Assembly: GCA_023406985.1 (NCBI GenBank)
Contig: JAEXTK010000235.1
Coordinates: forward strand, 1-13,421
Direction: 5' to 3'
Length of the DNA: 13,421 nt
Source of the DNA: Spirochaetota bacterium
GTDB lineage: Bacteria > Spirochaetota > Spirochaetia > Treponematales > Breznakiellaceae
The notes under the pieces: model-generated
Database searches by the model: none
Seen by the model: the letters and a program-made list of their open reading frames with translations, nothing else
What the model was told of the DNA's origin: nothing
In this document: positions 1-6,692 of the stretch, in pieces
How positions within the stretch are numbered: position 1 is the first letter of the stretch
Layout: each line of letters begins with the position of its first letter
Position numbers and translations under genes: made by a program

Positions 1-583
1 GGGCAGCGGGAGCCGCCGCCCCCGGCGACCGCGCGGCCGAAGCGGCCGCCGAGGCCGCGGCCGGCGTCCACTCGGCGAGGGCCGAGGTGACGTCCTTGGG
101 GATGTCGATGAGGACCGGCCCGGGCCGGCCGGAGGCCGCGACGAGGAAGGCCTCGCGCACGACCTCGGCGAGCTCCGCCGGATCCTTCACGATCCAGTTG
201 TGCTTCACCACGGGCATGGAGATGCCCGAGATGTCCACCTCCTGGAAGCTGTCCTTGCCGAGGAGGCCCGTGGGCACGTTGCCGGTGATGGCGACCATCG
301 GCACCGAGTCCATGTACGCCGTCGCGATCCCCGTGATGAGGTTCGTCGCGCCGGGACCGGAAGTGGCGAGGCACACCCCCACCTTGCCGGTGGAGCGCGC
401 GTAGCCGTCGGCCGCGTGCGCGGCGTGCTGCTCGTGGCTCGTGAGCACGTGCCGGATGCGGTCCCGGTGCTTGAAAAGCTCGTCGTAGATGAACAGCACC
501 GATCCGCCGGGAAAGCCGAAGATCGTGTCCACGCCCTGTTCGATCAGCGTCTCGATCAGGATGCGCGCGCCGGAGTATTTCAC
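1..583 (-). CDS. ilvB: Acetohydroxyacid (acetolactate) synthase large subunit, N-terminal part, cut by the window edge
   Basis: This is the catalytic subunit of the ThDP-dependent enzyme that condenses two pyruvates to acetolactate, or pyruvate with 2-oxobutyrate, the first common step of valine, leucine and isoleucine synthesis. The first 194 codons are present, covering the N-terminal pyrimidine-binding domain. Visible motifs are GFPGGSVLFIYDEL (residues 23-36), the catalytic glutamate in SHEQHAAH (Glu51), DGYARSTGKVGVCLATSGPG (59-78) and GPVLIDIPKDV (155-165). The start is a GTG that shares GTGA with the leuB stop (4-base overlap), with GGAGG a few bases upstream, so translation is probably coupled. 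From about residue 174 the protein becomes an Ala/Ser/Pro run that continues to the window edge, where homologues have an ordinary interdomain linker. The cofactor-binding C-terminal domain is outside the window. Its partner, ilvN, lies at the other end of the cluster. The family assignment is firm. Confidence 0.95.
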   Translation of the reverse strand, partial: MKYSGARILIETLIEQGVDTIFGFPGGSVLFIYDELFKHRDRIRHVLTSHEQHAAHAADGYARSTGKVGVCLATSGPGATNLITGIATAYMDSVPMVAITGNVPTGLLGKDSFQEVDISGISMPVVKHNWIVKDPAELAEVVREAFLVAASGRPGPVLIDIPKDVTSALAEWTPAAASAAASAARSPGAAAPAA

Positions 584-1728
584 GGTTTTCCCTCCAGGGC
601 TTTGAGCACGGCCGCCCCCATGGCCTTCGTGCCGACGATCTTCTCGTCCGCGGCGGCAGCCCCGCGGCTCGCGATGTCTCTCGTGCGGAAGCCCGCGTCG
701 AGCGTCGCGCTCACCGCGGCCTCGATGGCCTTGGCTTCCTTCTCCAGGCCGAAGGAGTGGCGGAGGAGCATCGCGGCGGAGAGGATGGTGGCCAGGGGGT
801 TCGCCAGGTCCGCTCCCGCGATATCCGGCGCCGAACCGTGGATGGGCTCGTAGAGGCCCATGGTGGTCTGCTTGCCGCCCTTCCCGCCCGCGCCGGGCGC
901 CGGATCCCCGAGGCTCGCCGACGCGAGCATGCCGATGGACCCGGTGAGCACGGACGCCTCGTCGGAGAGGATGTCGCCGAAGAGGTTGGAGGTGACGATC
1001 ACGTCGAACTGGCCGGGCGCCCGGATGAGCTGCATGGCGCAGTTGTCCACGTAGAGGTAGCTCGTCTCGATATCCGGATACTCCTTCGCGACCCGCGCGG
1101 CGACCTCGCGCCAGAGCCGCGAGGACTCCAGCACGTTCGCCTTGTCCACCACGCAGAGCTTCTTGCGCCGGTTCGCCGCCGCCCGGTAGCCCGCGCGGAG
1201 CACCCGCTCGATCTCCGCCACGGAATACCGCTCGGTGTCGAAGGCGGCCGAGCCGTCCTCGCTCCGCCCCCGTTCGCCGAAGTAGAGGCCGCCCGTGAGC
1301 TCGCGCACGATGAGGAGGTCGAAAGTCGGCTTCCCCTCGTGGTTGGACGCGGCGAGGACCTCGTCCTTGATCGGGCAGGCCGCGCGGAGCTGGCTCAGCA
1401 GGGCCGCGGGGCGTAGGTTGGCGTAGACGCCGAGGCCCGCGCGGAGGCCCAGGAGGGCCCGCTCGGGGCGGAGATGGCCGGGCAGGGTTTCCCACTGCGG
1501 CCCGCCGACCGCGCCCAGGAGGACGGCGTCCGCGTTCTTGGCCGCCTCCAGGGTCTCGGCCGGCAAGGGTTCGCCGGTCGCGTCGATGGCGCAGCCGCCC
1601 GCCGAGAGCTCGACGTAGTTGAACACGTGGCCGAACTTGTCGCCGACCGCGTCCAGGACCTCCACGGCCTGGCTTACGACGTCCGGCCCGATGCCGTCTC
1701 CCGGAATGAGGGCGATGGAATAGGTCAT
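580..1728 (-). CDS. leuB: 3-isopropylmalate dehydrogenase
   Basis: LeuB oxidatively decarboxylates 3-isopropylmalate with NAD+ in leucine synthesis; in organisms with CimA it usually also acts on the methylmalate intermediate of the citramalate route. The 382 residues include IPGDGIGP (8-15), substrate arginines Arg96, Arg106 and Arg142, GGLYFG with catalytic Tyr149, DKANVL with Lys196, Asp228 in YVDN, and the family signature NLFGDILSDEASVLTGSIGM with metal ligands Asp252 and Asp256. GLYEPIHGSAPDIAG follows at 291-305. Between the SLG and GLYEPIHG segments (about 274-290) there is a Gly/Pro/Lys-rich stretch about a dozen residues longer than in most homologues. The ATG start has AGGAG seven bases upstream, overlapping the TAG stop of cimA (10-base gap). 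The stop overlaps ilvB by four bases. It belongs to the branched-chain operon. Confidence 0.97.
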   Translation of the reverse strand: MTYSIALIPGDGIGPDVVSQAVEVLDAVGDKFGHVFNYVELSAGGCAIDATGEPLPAETLEAAKNADAVLLGAVGGPQWETLPGHLRPERALLGLRAGLGVYANLRPAALLSQLRAACPIKDEVLAASNHEGKPTFDLLIVRELTGGLYFGERGRSEDGSAAFDTERYSVAEIERVLRAGYRAAANRRKKLCVVDKANVLESSRLWREVAARVAKEYPDIETSYLYVDNCAMQLIRAPGQFDVIVTSNLFGDILSDEASVLTGSIGMLASASLGDPAPGAGGKGGKQTTMGLYEPIHGSAPDIAGADLANPLATILSAAMLLRHSFGLEKEAKAIEAAVSATLDAGFRTRDIASRGAAAADEKIVGTKAMGAAVLKALEGKP

Positions 1729-1738
1729 CTCATAACTC

Positions 1739-3379
1739 CTATAGGTACGCCTTGAATCGACGCTCGATGTCGTGGATCAGCTTGTATTCGATGGAATCGA
1801 CGAGGGCCGCGCGGCTCGCGTCGATGATGTCCGTGGAGACGCCGACGGTGGTCCAGGCATGCGTCCCGTCCGTCGATTCGATGAGGACCCGCACCTTGGC
1901 GGCCGTGGCGTCCTTGCCGTTGATGACGCGCACCTTGTAGTCGGAGAGCCGCACGTGGTGCAGCTCGGGGTAGAAACGTTCCAGCGCGCGGCGTAGGGCG
2001 CTGTCCAGGGCGTTGACCGGACCGTCGCCCTCGGCCGCGGCCATCTCGGTGGAACCGTCCACGATGACCTTGGCCCACGCGTTCGCGCAGGTCCCCGCCT
2101 CCGTGGACGGATGCTCGCTCACCACGCGGTACCGGTCGATGGAGAAGAGCGGCTTGTAGCGCCCGAGTTCCCGGCGCACGAGGAGTTCGAAGCTCGCGTC
2201 GGCGCCTTCGAACTGCCAGCCCTCGGCCTCCAGCTCCTTGAGCCGGGCCGCCACGGCCGCGGCGACGGGGTGATCCTTCGTGATGGTGGGATCCACCTTC
2301 TTGGCCCGTTCGGCGATGGCCGACCTACCGCCGACCTCGCTCATGAGGAAGCGGCGGTCGTTCCCGACCTTCGCGGGGTCCACGTGCTCGAAGGAGGCGC
2401 GGACCTTGAGGATGCCGTCGGCGTGCATGCCCGCCTTGTGGGCGAAGGCGTGCGTGCCGATGTACGGCATGCCCTCGGGGACCGCGACGTTGGCGATCTC
2501 GGCGACCCGCCGGGCCAGGTCCGAGATGAGCTCGAGCTTCCCCTCGGGTAGGCAGCGGAGCCCGAGCTTGAGCTCCAGGCTCGGCACGATGGCGGCCAGG
2601 GCCGCGTTGCCGCAGCGCTCGCCGAAGCCGACCAGGGTGCCCTGGAGGTGGCGGGCGCCCGCGACGATGCCGAGCACGGAGTTGGCGCTCGCCATGCCCG
2701 CGTCGTCGTGCATGTGCACCCCGACGATGGCCTTGCCCGCGCCGTTTCGGATCGCCGAATGGGTCTCCGCCAGCTGCATGGCCGCGCGGACCCCCTCCTG
2801 CACCACGTCGGGGAAGTTGCCCCCGTTCGTGTCGCAGAGCACGATGCGGTCCGCGCCCGCCTCCAGCGCCGCCACGAGGGTGGAGAGCGCGTAGTCGGCG
2901 TTCGCCTTCTTCCCGTCGAAGAAGTGCTCCGCGTCGTAGATCACGGTTTTTCCGGCGTCCTTGAAGAAGGCCACCGTCTCCTTGATCATCGCGAGGTTCT
3001 CCTCCAGGGTGACCCGGAGGACCTGCGTGGCGTGGAGGTCCCAGCTCTTGCCGAAGAGGACGATCGCGTCGGTGCCCGCGGATAGGAGGCTCTGCACCCC
3101 CGTATCTTCCTGCGGCGTGACGCCCTTCTTGCGGGTCGCGCCGAACGCGCAGAGCTTGGCCGTGGTTAGGCCGAGGTCGCCGGCCGCGCGGAAGAACTCC
3201 AGGTCCTTCGGGTTGGAGCCGGGGTTGCCCGCCTCTATCCAGGCGACGCCGAGCTCGTCGAGCGCGCGAGCCACGGCTATCTTGTCCTGGACGGAGAAGG
3301 TTATCCCCTCGCCCTGCGCGCCGTCGCGGAGGGTCGTGTCGAAGACTTCGACCTCCGGAACGAACGTATCGTTAGACAC
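1739..3379 (-). CDS. cimA: (R)-citramalate synthase
   Basis: CimA condenses acetyl-CoA with pyruvate to citramalate, the first step of the threonine-independent route to 2-oxobutyrate and isoleucine. The protein has 546 residues, a usual CimA length. An N-terminal DRE-TIM barrel carries FDTTLRDGAQGEG (13-25; Arg18, Asp19) and GNPGSNPKD (51-59), the PGSNPKD hallmark that separates this clade from LeuA. The metal site includes HMHDD (222-226) and GERCGNAAL (253-261, Asn258), and HKAGMHADGI lies at 314-323. The C-terminal regulatory domain (from about residue 415) ends with the VGVSTDIIDAS segment, where isoleucine feedback would be expected by analogy. The fourth residue of the usual HxHND motif is Asp instead of Asn. 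The start is GTG, eight bases inside the end of leuA, with AAGGAG seven bases upstream. A LeuA function is less likely because a clear LeuA is adjacent. Confidence 0.93.
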   Translation of the reverse strand: MSNDTFVPEVEVFDTTLRDGAQGEGITFSVQDKIAVARALDELGVAWIEAGNPGSNPKDLEFFRAAGDLGLTTAKLCAFGATRKKGVTPQEDTGVQSLLSAGTDAIVLFGKSWDLHATQVLRVTLEENLAMIKETVAFFKDAGKTVIYDAEHFFDGKKANADYALSTLVAALEAGADRIVLCDTNGGNFPDVVQEGVRAAMQLAETHSAIRNGAGKAIVGVHMHDDAGMASANSVLGIVAGARHLQGTLVGFGERCGNAALAAIVPSLELKLGLRCLPEGKLELISDLARRVAEIANVAVPEGMPYIGTHAFAHKAGMHADGILKVRASFEHVDPAKVGNDRRFLMSEVGGRSAIAERAKKVDPTITKDHPVAAAVAARLKELEAEGWQFEGADASFELLVRRELGRYKPLFSIDRYRVVSEHPSTEAGTCANAWAKVIVDGSTEMAAAEGDGPVNALDSALRRALERFYPELHHVRLSDYKVRVINGKDATAAKVRVLIESTDGTHAWTTVGVSTDIIDASRAALVDSIEYKLIHDIERRFKAYL

Positions 3380-4955
3380 CTGCGCTCTCCTTGGCGAGCT
3401 GCGCCGCCCTGGCAGCCTTTCCGTTCATCGCACCCTCCACGGCGGAGAGCTCCCACTCCATCGCGTTGATGGCCGCGACGTAGGCCTTGATGGTCGATTC
3501 GATGATGTCGGTGGACAGGCCGCGGCCGTTCCACCGCCGTCCGTCGTAGGAGATCTTCACGGTCGCCTCGCCCTGGGCGTCCTCGCCGCCGGTGACGGCG
3601 CCGAGCTCGAAGGCTTCCAGGTCCACGTCCTTGCCGACGACCTCGTTGATGGCCTTGAAGGCCGCGTCGATGGGGCCGTCGCCGACCGCCACCTTCTCCA
3701 GGACCGCGCCGTCCTTGCGGAGCAGGCGGATGGTGCTCGTGGCGGAGAGGGAGGAGCCCGAGTTGACCACCCAGCGGTCCAGCTTGTAGGTCTCGGGGAT
3801 CGTCGCCGCCGCGCCGGCCACGAGGGCTTCGATGTCGCGGTCGCCGACCGTCTTCTTCTTGTCCGCGAGCACCTTGAACTTGGCGAAGGCCTCGTCCATG
3901 GCCGCGGCCTCCAGCTGGATGCCGAGGTCGGCGAGCCGCTCCTCGAAGGCGTGGCGGCCGGAATGCTTGCCGAGCACCATGCGGTTCTTCGGGAGGCCGA
4001 TGGACTCGGGGGTCATGATCTCGTAGGTCTGCCGGTTCGCCATGATGCCGTGCTGGTGGATGCCCGCCTCGTGGGCGAAGGCGTTCTCGCCGACCACCGC
4101 CTTGTTCGGCTGGACCTTGACGCCGGTGACCTGGGATACGAGGCGGCTGGAGGCGTAGATCTGCGTGGTATCGATCCGGCACTCCACGCCGAAGAGGTCC
4201 TTGCGGGTGCGGAGGCCCATCACGATCTCTTCCAAGGAGGCGTTGCCCGCCCGCTCGCCGAGCCCGTTGATGGTGCACTCGAGCTGGTCGGCGCCCGCGA
4301 CCGCGGCGGACAGGGTGTTCGCCACGGCGAGGCCGAGGTCGTTGTGGCAGTGCACGGAGATGGTCGCCTTGTGGATGTTCGGCGTGTGCTCCTTCACGTA
4401 GCGGATGAGGTTCCCGAATTCCTCGGGCACCGCGTAACCGACCGTGTCGGGCACGTTGACGACCGTGGCGCCCGCGGCGATGACCGCCTCGAAGATCCTG
4501 CAGAGGAAGGCGGGGTCGCTGCGCGAGGCGTCCTCGGCGGAGAACTCGACGTCCTCGGTGTATTTCTTGGCATACTTCACCGCGCTGACGGCCCGCTCCA
4601 GCACCTGGTCCTGGCTCATCTTGAGCTTGTATTCCATATGGATGGGCGAGGTGGCGATGAAGGTGTGGATGCGCGGCCGGGCGGCGACGGAAAGCGCCTG
4701 CCACCCCGCGTCGATGTCCTTCTCCAAGGCCCGGCAGAGGCCGGCCACCGTGGAATCCTTGACAGCCATGGCGACGGCCTTGACCGCCGCCAGGTCGCCG
4801 GGGCTCGCCGCGGGGAAGCCCGCCTCCATGATGTCCACGCCGAGCCGCTCCAGCCGTTTGGCGACTTCCACCTTCTCCTGCAAGTTCATGCTGCAACCGG
4901 GCGCCTGTTCGCCGTCCCGGAGGGTCGTGTCGAAAATCTTCACCGTGCGGGCCAT
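3372..4955 (-). CDS. leuA: 2-isopropylmalate synthase
   Basis: LeuA condenses acetyl-CoA with 2-oxoisovalerate, the committed step of leucine synthesis. I take the start at 4955, giving 527 residues. A longer in-frame reading reaches 5057, but its extra 34 residues are Arg/Pro-rich and lie in the spacer after ilvC, whereas MARTVKIFDTTLRDGEQAPG is the canonical N-terminus and AAGGAGG sits five bases before this ATG. The catalytic barrel shows Arg13-Asp14, HCHNDLGLAVANT (202-214; His202 and His204 are metal ligands), GLGERAGNASLEE (231-243, Asn238) and HEAGIHQHGI (295-304). VLGKHSGRHAF (327-337) is in the linker region. The C-terminal domain (about 395-500), with GDGPIDAAF and GLSTDIIES, is the leucine-binding regulatory module known in the family. 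It overlaps cimA by eight bases. A spacer of 77 bases with a strong hairpin separates it from ilvC. Confidence 0.97.
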   Translation of the reverse strand: MARTVKIFDTTLRDGEQAPGCSMNLQEKVEVAKRLERLGVDIMEAGFPAASPGDLAAVKAVAMAVKDSTVAGLCRALEKDIDAGWQALSVAARPRIHTFIATSPIHMEYKLKMSQDQVLERAVSAVKYAKKYTEDVEFSAEDASRSDPAFLCRIFEAVIAAGATVVNVPDTVGYAVPEEFGNLIRYVKEHTPNIHKATISVHCHNDLGLAVANTLSAAVAGADQLECTINGLGERAGNASLEEIVMGLRTRKDLFGVECRIDTTQIYASSRLVSQVTGVKVQPNKAVVGENAFAHEAGIHQHGIMANRQTYEIMTPESIGLPKNRMVLGKHSGRHAFEERLADLGIQLEAAAMDEAFAKFKVLADKKKTVGDRDIEALVAGAAATIPETYKLDRWVVNSGSSLSATSTIRLLRKDGAVLEKVAVGDGPIDAAFKAINEVVGKDVDLEAFELGAVTGGEDAQGEATVKISYDGRRWNGRGLSTDIIESTIKAYVAAINAMEWELSAVEGAMNGKAARAAQLAKESAGV

Positions 4956-4960
4956 ACCGG

Positions 4961-4967
4961 CCTCCTT
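4961..4967 (-). promoter_or_regulatory. Shine-Dalgarno site deciding the leuA start
   Basis: The minus strand reads AAGGAGG followed by five bases and the ATG at 4955. This near-perfect site fixes the leuA start and argues against the upstream in-frame candidates up to 5057. Confidence 0.85.
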
Positions 4968-4987
4968 ATGAATTCGATCGCCCGATT

Positions 4988-5015
4988 CCCGGGGGCGGAC
5001 GGGCCGCGCCCCGGG
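4988..5015 (-). other. GC-rich hairpin in the ilvC-leuA spacer
   Basis: In the 77-base gap between ilvC and leuA the minus strand can fold CCCGGGGCG against CGCCCCCGGG with one bulged C and a nine-base loop. The stem is almost entirely G-C pairs and should be very stable. No T-run follows on the transcribed strand, so it does not look like a complete intrinsic terminator. It could protect the upstream mRNA end, lower readthrough into leuA, or be incidental in GC-rich DNA. Only the inverted repeat is observed; the role is inferred. Confidence 0.4.
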
Positions 5016-5032
5016 CGACGGACGCCAAGTCC

Positions 5033-6034
5033 TCATACTTCGGACTTGGGCAACCAACTCATCATCGAGCGCAACTCCTTACCCACCTTCTCGATGGGGT
5101 GCTGCGCCTCGATGGCTCGCATCCTGTTGAAGAACGGCCTGTTGACCTGGTTCTCCGTGATCCACTTGTTCGCGAAGGTGCCGTTCTGGATTTCGGTCAG
5201 CACCTTCTTCATCTCTTTCTTGGTCTCTTCGGTGATGATGCGCGGCCCGGTCACGTAGTCGCCGTACTCGGCGGTGTCCGAGATCGAGTAGCGCATGTAG
5301 GAGAGGCCGCCGCGGTTCACGAGGTCCACGATCAGCTTCATCTCGTGCATGCACTCGAAGTAGGCGCTCTCCGGCTGGTACCCGGCTTCCACGAGGGTCT
5401 CGAAGCCCGCCTTCATGAGGGCGGACACGCCGCCGCAGAGGACGGCCTGCTCGCCGAAGAGGTCCGTCTCGGTCTCCTCTTTGAAGGTCGTCTCCAGCAC
5501 GCCCGCCCGCGCGCCGCCGATGGCCGCGGCCCAGGCGAGGGCGGTCCGCTTCGCGTCGCCCGTGGCGTCCTGGTGCACCGCGACGAGGCAGGGCACGCCC
5601 GCGCCGGCCTGGTACTGCTCGCGGACCGTGTGGCCCGGGCCCTTCGGGGCGATCATGACCACGTTGATGTCCGCCGGCGGCACGATCTGGCCGAAGTGGA
5701 TGTTGAACCCGTGCGCGAACGCCAGGGTCTTGCCCGCCTTGAGCACGCTCTTGATGGACTCGGCGTACATCTTGGCCTGCTTCTCGTCGTTGATGAGCAC
5801 CATGATGAAGTCGGCCGCGGCTGCGGCGTCCTTGGCCGTCATGACCTGGAAGCCGGCCTGCTCGGCGCGCTTCCACGACTTGGAACCCTCGTAGAGCCCG
5901 ATGATGACCTTGAGTCCCGACTCCTTGGCGTTGAGCGCGTGGGCATGGCCCTGGCTCCCGTAGCCGATCACCGCGCAGGTCTTGCCCTTGAGGGCGCCTA
6001 GGTCGCAGTCCTTCTCGTAAAATAGAATCGCCAT
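5033..6034 (-). CDS. ilvC: Ketol-acid reductoisomerase, class I
   Basis: IlvC isomerises and reduces acetolactate or acetohydroxybutyrate with NAD(P)H and Mg2+, the second step of valine, leucine and isoleucine synthesis. At 333 residues it fits the short class I form. The Rossmann motif is GYGSQGHAHA (24-33), followed by the cofactor loop GLYEGSKSW (46-54). AHGFNIHFGQI is at 107-117 and APKGPGHTVR at 129-138. Metal and catalytic acids lie in ETDLFGEQAVLCGG (Asp191, Glu195) and in the ECMHEMKLIVDL segment (Glu227, Glu231). The start is the ATG at 6034, with GGAGGAGG eight bases upstream and the canonical MAILFYEKD beginning; a longer in-frame reading to 6133 adds 33 unrelated residues from the spacer. 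Position 48 is Tyr where NADPH-using members usually have Arg, so cofactor preference is uncertain. A 136-base spacer with a hairpin precedes it, so it may have its own control. Confidence 0.97.
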   Translation of the reverse strand: MAILFYEKDCDLGALKGKTCAVIGYGSQGHAHALNAKESGLKVIIGLYEGSKSWKRAEQAGFQVMTAKDAAAAADFIMVLINDEKQAKMYAESIKSVLKAGKTLAFAHGFNIHFGQIVPPADINVVMIAPKGPGHTVREQYQAGAGVPCLVAVHQDATGDAKRTALAWAAAIGGARAGVLETTFKEETETDLFGEQAVLCGGVSALMKAGFETLVEAGYQPESAYFECMHEMKLIVDLVNRGGLSYMRYSISDTAEYGDYVTGPRIITEETKKEMKKVLTEIQNGTFANKWITENQVNRPFFNRMRAIEAQHPIEKVGKELRSMMSWLPKSEV

Positions 6035-6042
6035 GTACGTAG

Positions 6043-6050
6043 CCTCCTCC
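6043..6050 (-). promoter_or_regulatory. Shine-Dalgarno site deciding the ilvC start
   Basis: The minus strand carries GGAGGAGG eight bases before the ATG at 6034. It supports that start over the in-frame candidates further upstream. Its first G is the last base of the hairpin at 6050-6068, so folding and ribosome access could be linked. Confidence 0.8.
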
Positions 6051-6068
6051 GCACGACCCTGTCGTGCG
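6050..6068 (-). other. Perfect 8-bp hairpin abutting the ilvC ribosome binding site
   Basis: CGCACGAC and GTCGTGCG form a perfect inverted repeat around a three-base loop, immediately before and touching the ilvC Shine-Dalgarno sequence. There is no T-run after it, so it is not a standard terminator. It may shape translation initiation or mRNA stability, or be an operator-like site. The repeat is directly visible; the function is inference. Confidence 0.5.
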
Positions 6069-6170
6069 TCATGAATTGTGGATTCGGCGCAAGCGCTGCG
6101 GGTATGTCGAACCGCGACCGCGGGCTTTCGCACGCGTTCGTGATCCGGCTCCGCTATTCGCGTGCGCCGG

Positions 6171-6671
6171 TCAAATGCTAATGCTTAGTACGAGGGATCC
6201 GCGCTCTAGGGCTACGAGGCCCGTGCGGGCAAGCTCGAGAATGCCGTAGGGGCGTAAGAGGAGTAGGAGGCCTTCCAGCTTGTCGGAGTCGCCGGTGGCC
6301 TCGATGGTAATCGTGGCGGGGGATACGTCGATAATGCGGGAGCGGAAAATGGACGCGATTTCGATGACGGCGGGGCGATTGGACTCGTCGGCGGAGACCT
6401 TCACGAGCATGAGCTCGCGGCGGACGCAGGAGGACGCTTCCAACTCGCGGACGTGAATGACGTCCACGAGCTTGGCCAATTGTTTCACGATCTGGTCGAG
6501 GACCGCTTCGTCCCCGCTCACCGCGATCGTCATGCGGGACACGGACGGATCGTCCGTTTCCCCGACGGTCAGCCCGTCGATATTGAATCCTCGACGGCTG
6601 AAGAGGCCCGAGACCCGACTGAGCGTACCCGATCGGTTCTCCACCAAGGCCGACACCACGTGTCGTTTCAT
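6171..6671 (-). CDS. ilvN: Acetohydroxyacid synthase small (regulatory) subunit
   Basis: IlvN activates IlvB and confers feedback inhibition, usually by valine, through its N-terminal ACT domain. The 166-residue product begins MKRHVVSALVENRSGTLSRV, the ACT strand and helix, followed by GLFSRRGFNIDGLTVGETDD and MTIAVSGDE. Its C-terminal domain (from about residue 83) contains RELMLVKVSADESNRP and ends with the typical ELARTGLVALERG segment. The length is normal for the family. I chose the ATG at 6671, with GAGGG five bases upstream; a GTG two codons earlier lacks properly spaced Shine-Dalgarno bases. It lies 21 bases after the aroF-pheA stop and is probably cotranscribed with it. Unusually, the catalytic partner ilvB is not adjacent but about 5.6 kb downstream, at the far end of the same gene run. 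Confidence 0.96.
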   Translation of the reverse strand: MKRHVVSALVENRSGTLSRVSGLFSRRGFNIDGLTVGETDDPSVSRMTIAVSGDEAVLDQIVKQLAKLVDVIHVRELEASSCVRRELMLVKVSADESNRPAVIEIASIFRSRIIDVSPATITIEATGDSDKLEGLLLLLRPYGILELARTGLVALERGSLVLSISI

Positions 6672-6692
6672 GCCCACCCTCGCTATACGGAC

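Larger units (their letters stand above)
6035..6170 (-). other. ilvN-ilvC spacer (136 bases)
   Basis: This is the longest gap inside the amino-acid operon. Apart from the hairpin and ribosome binding site next to ilvC, I see no coding frame with gene-like features, no convincing -35/-10 pair at proper spacing, and no leader peptide rich in Ile, Leu or Val. A TTGACC hexamer lies about 10 bases downstream of the ilvN stop, but no matching -10 box is found at 16-18 bases. Confidence 0.5.

Noticed and set aside
3301..4896. Second minus-strand frame of 531 codons over leuA
   Set aside because: It is the shifted frame of leuA, rich in Arg, Gly and His, with no motif, while the leuA frame is fully conserved.
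2961..5258. Long open frame on the plus strand (about 765 codons)
   Set aside because: It lies opposite cimA, leuA and ilvC and has the same antisense composition; no recognisable domain.
6035..6170. Promoter with TTGACC -35 box in the ilvN-ilvC gap
   Set aside because: No acceptable -10 hexamer is found 16-18 bases downstream on the minus strand.
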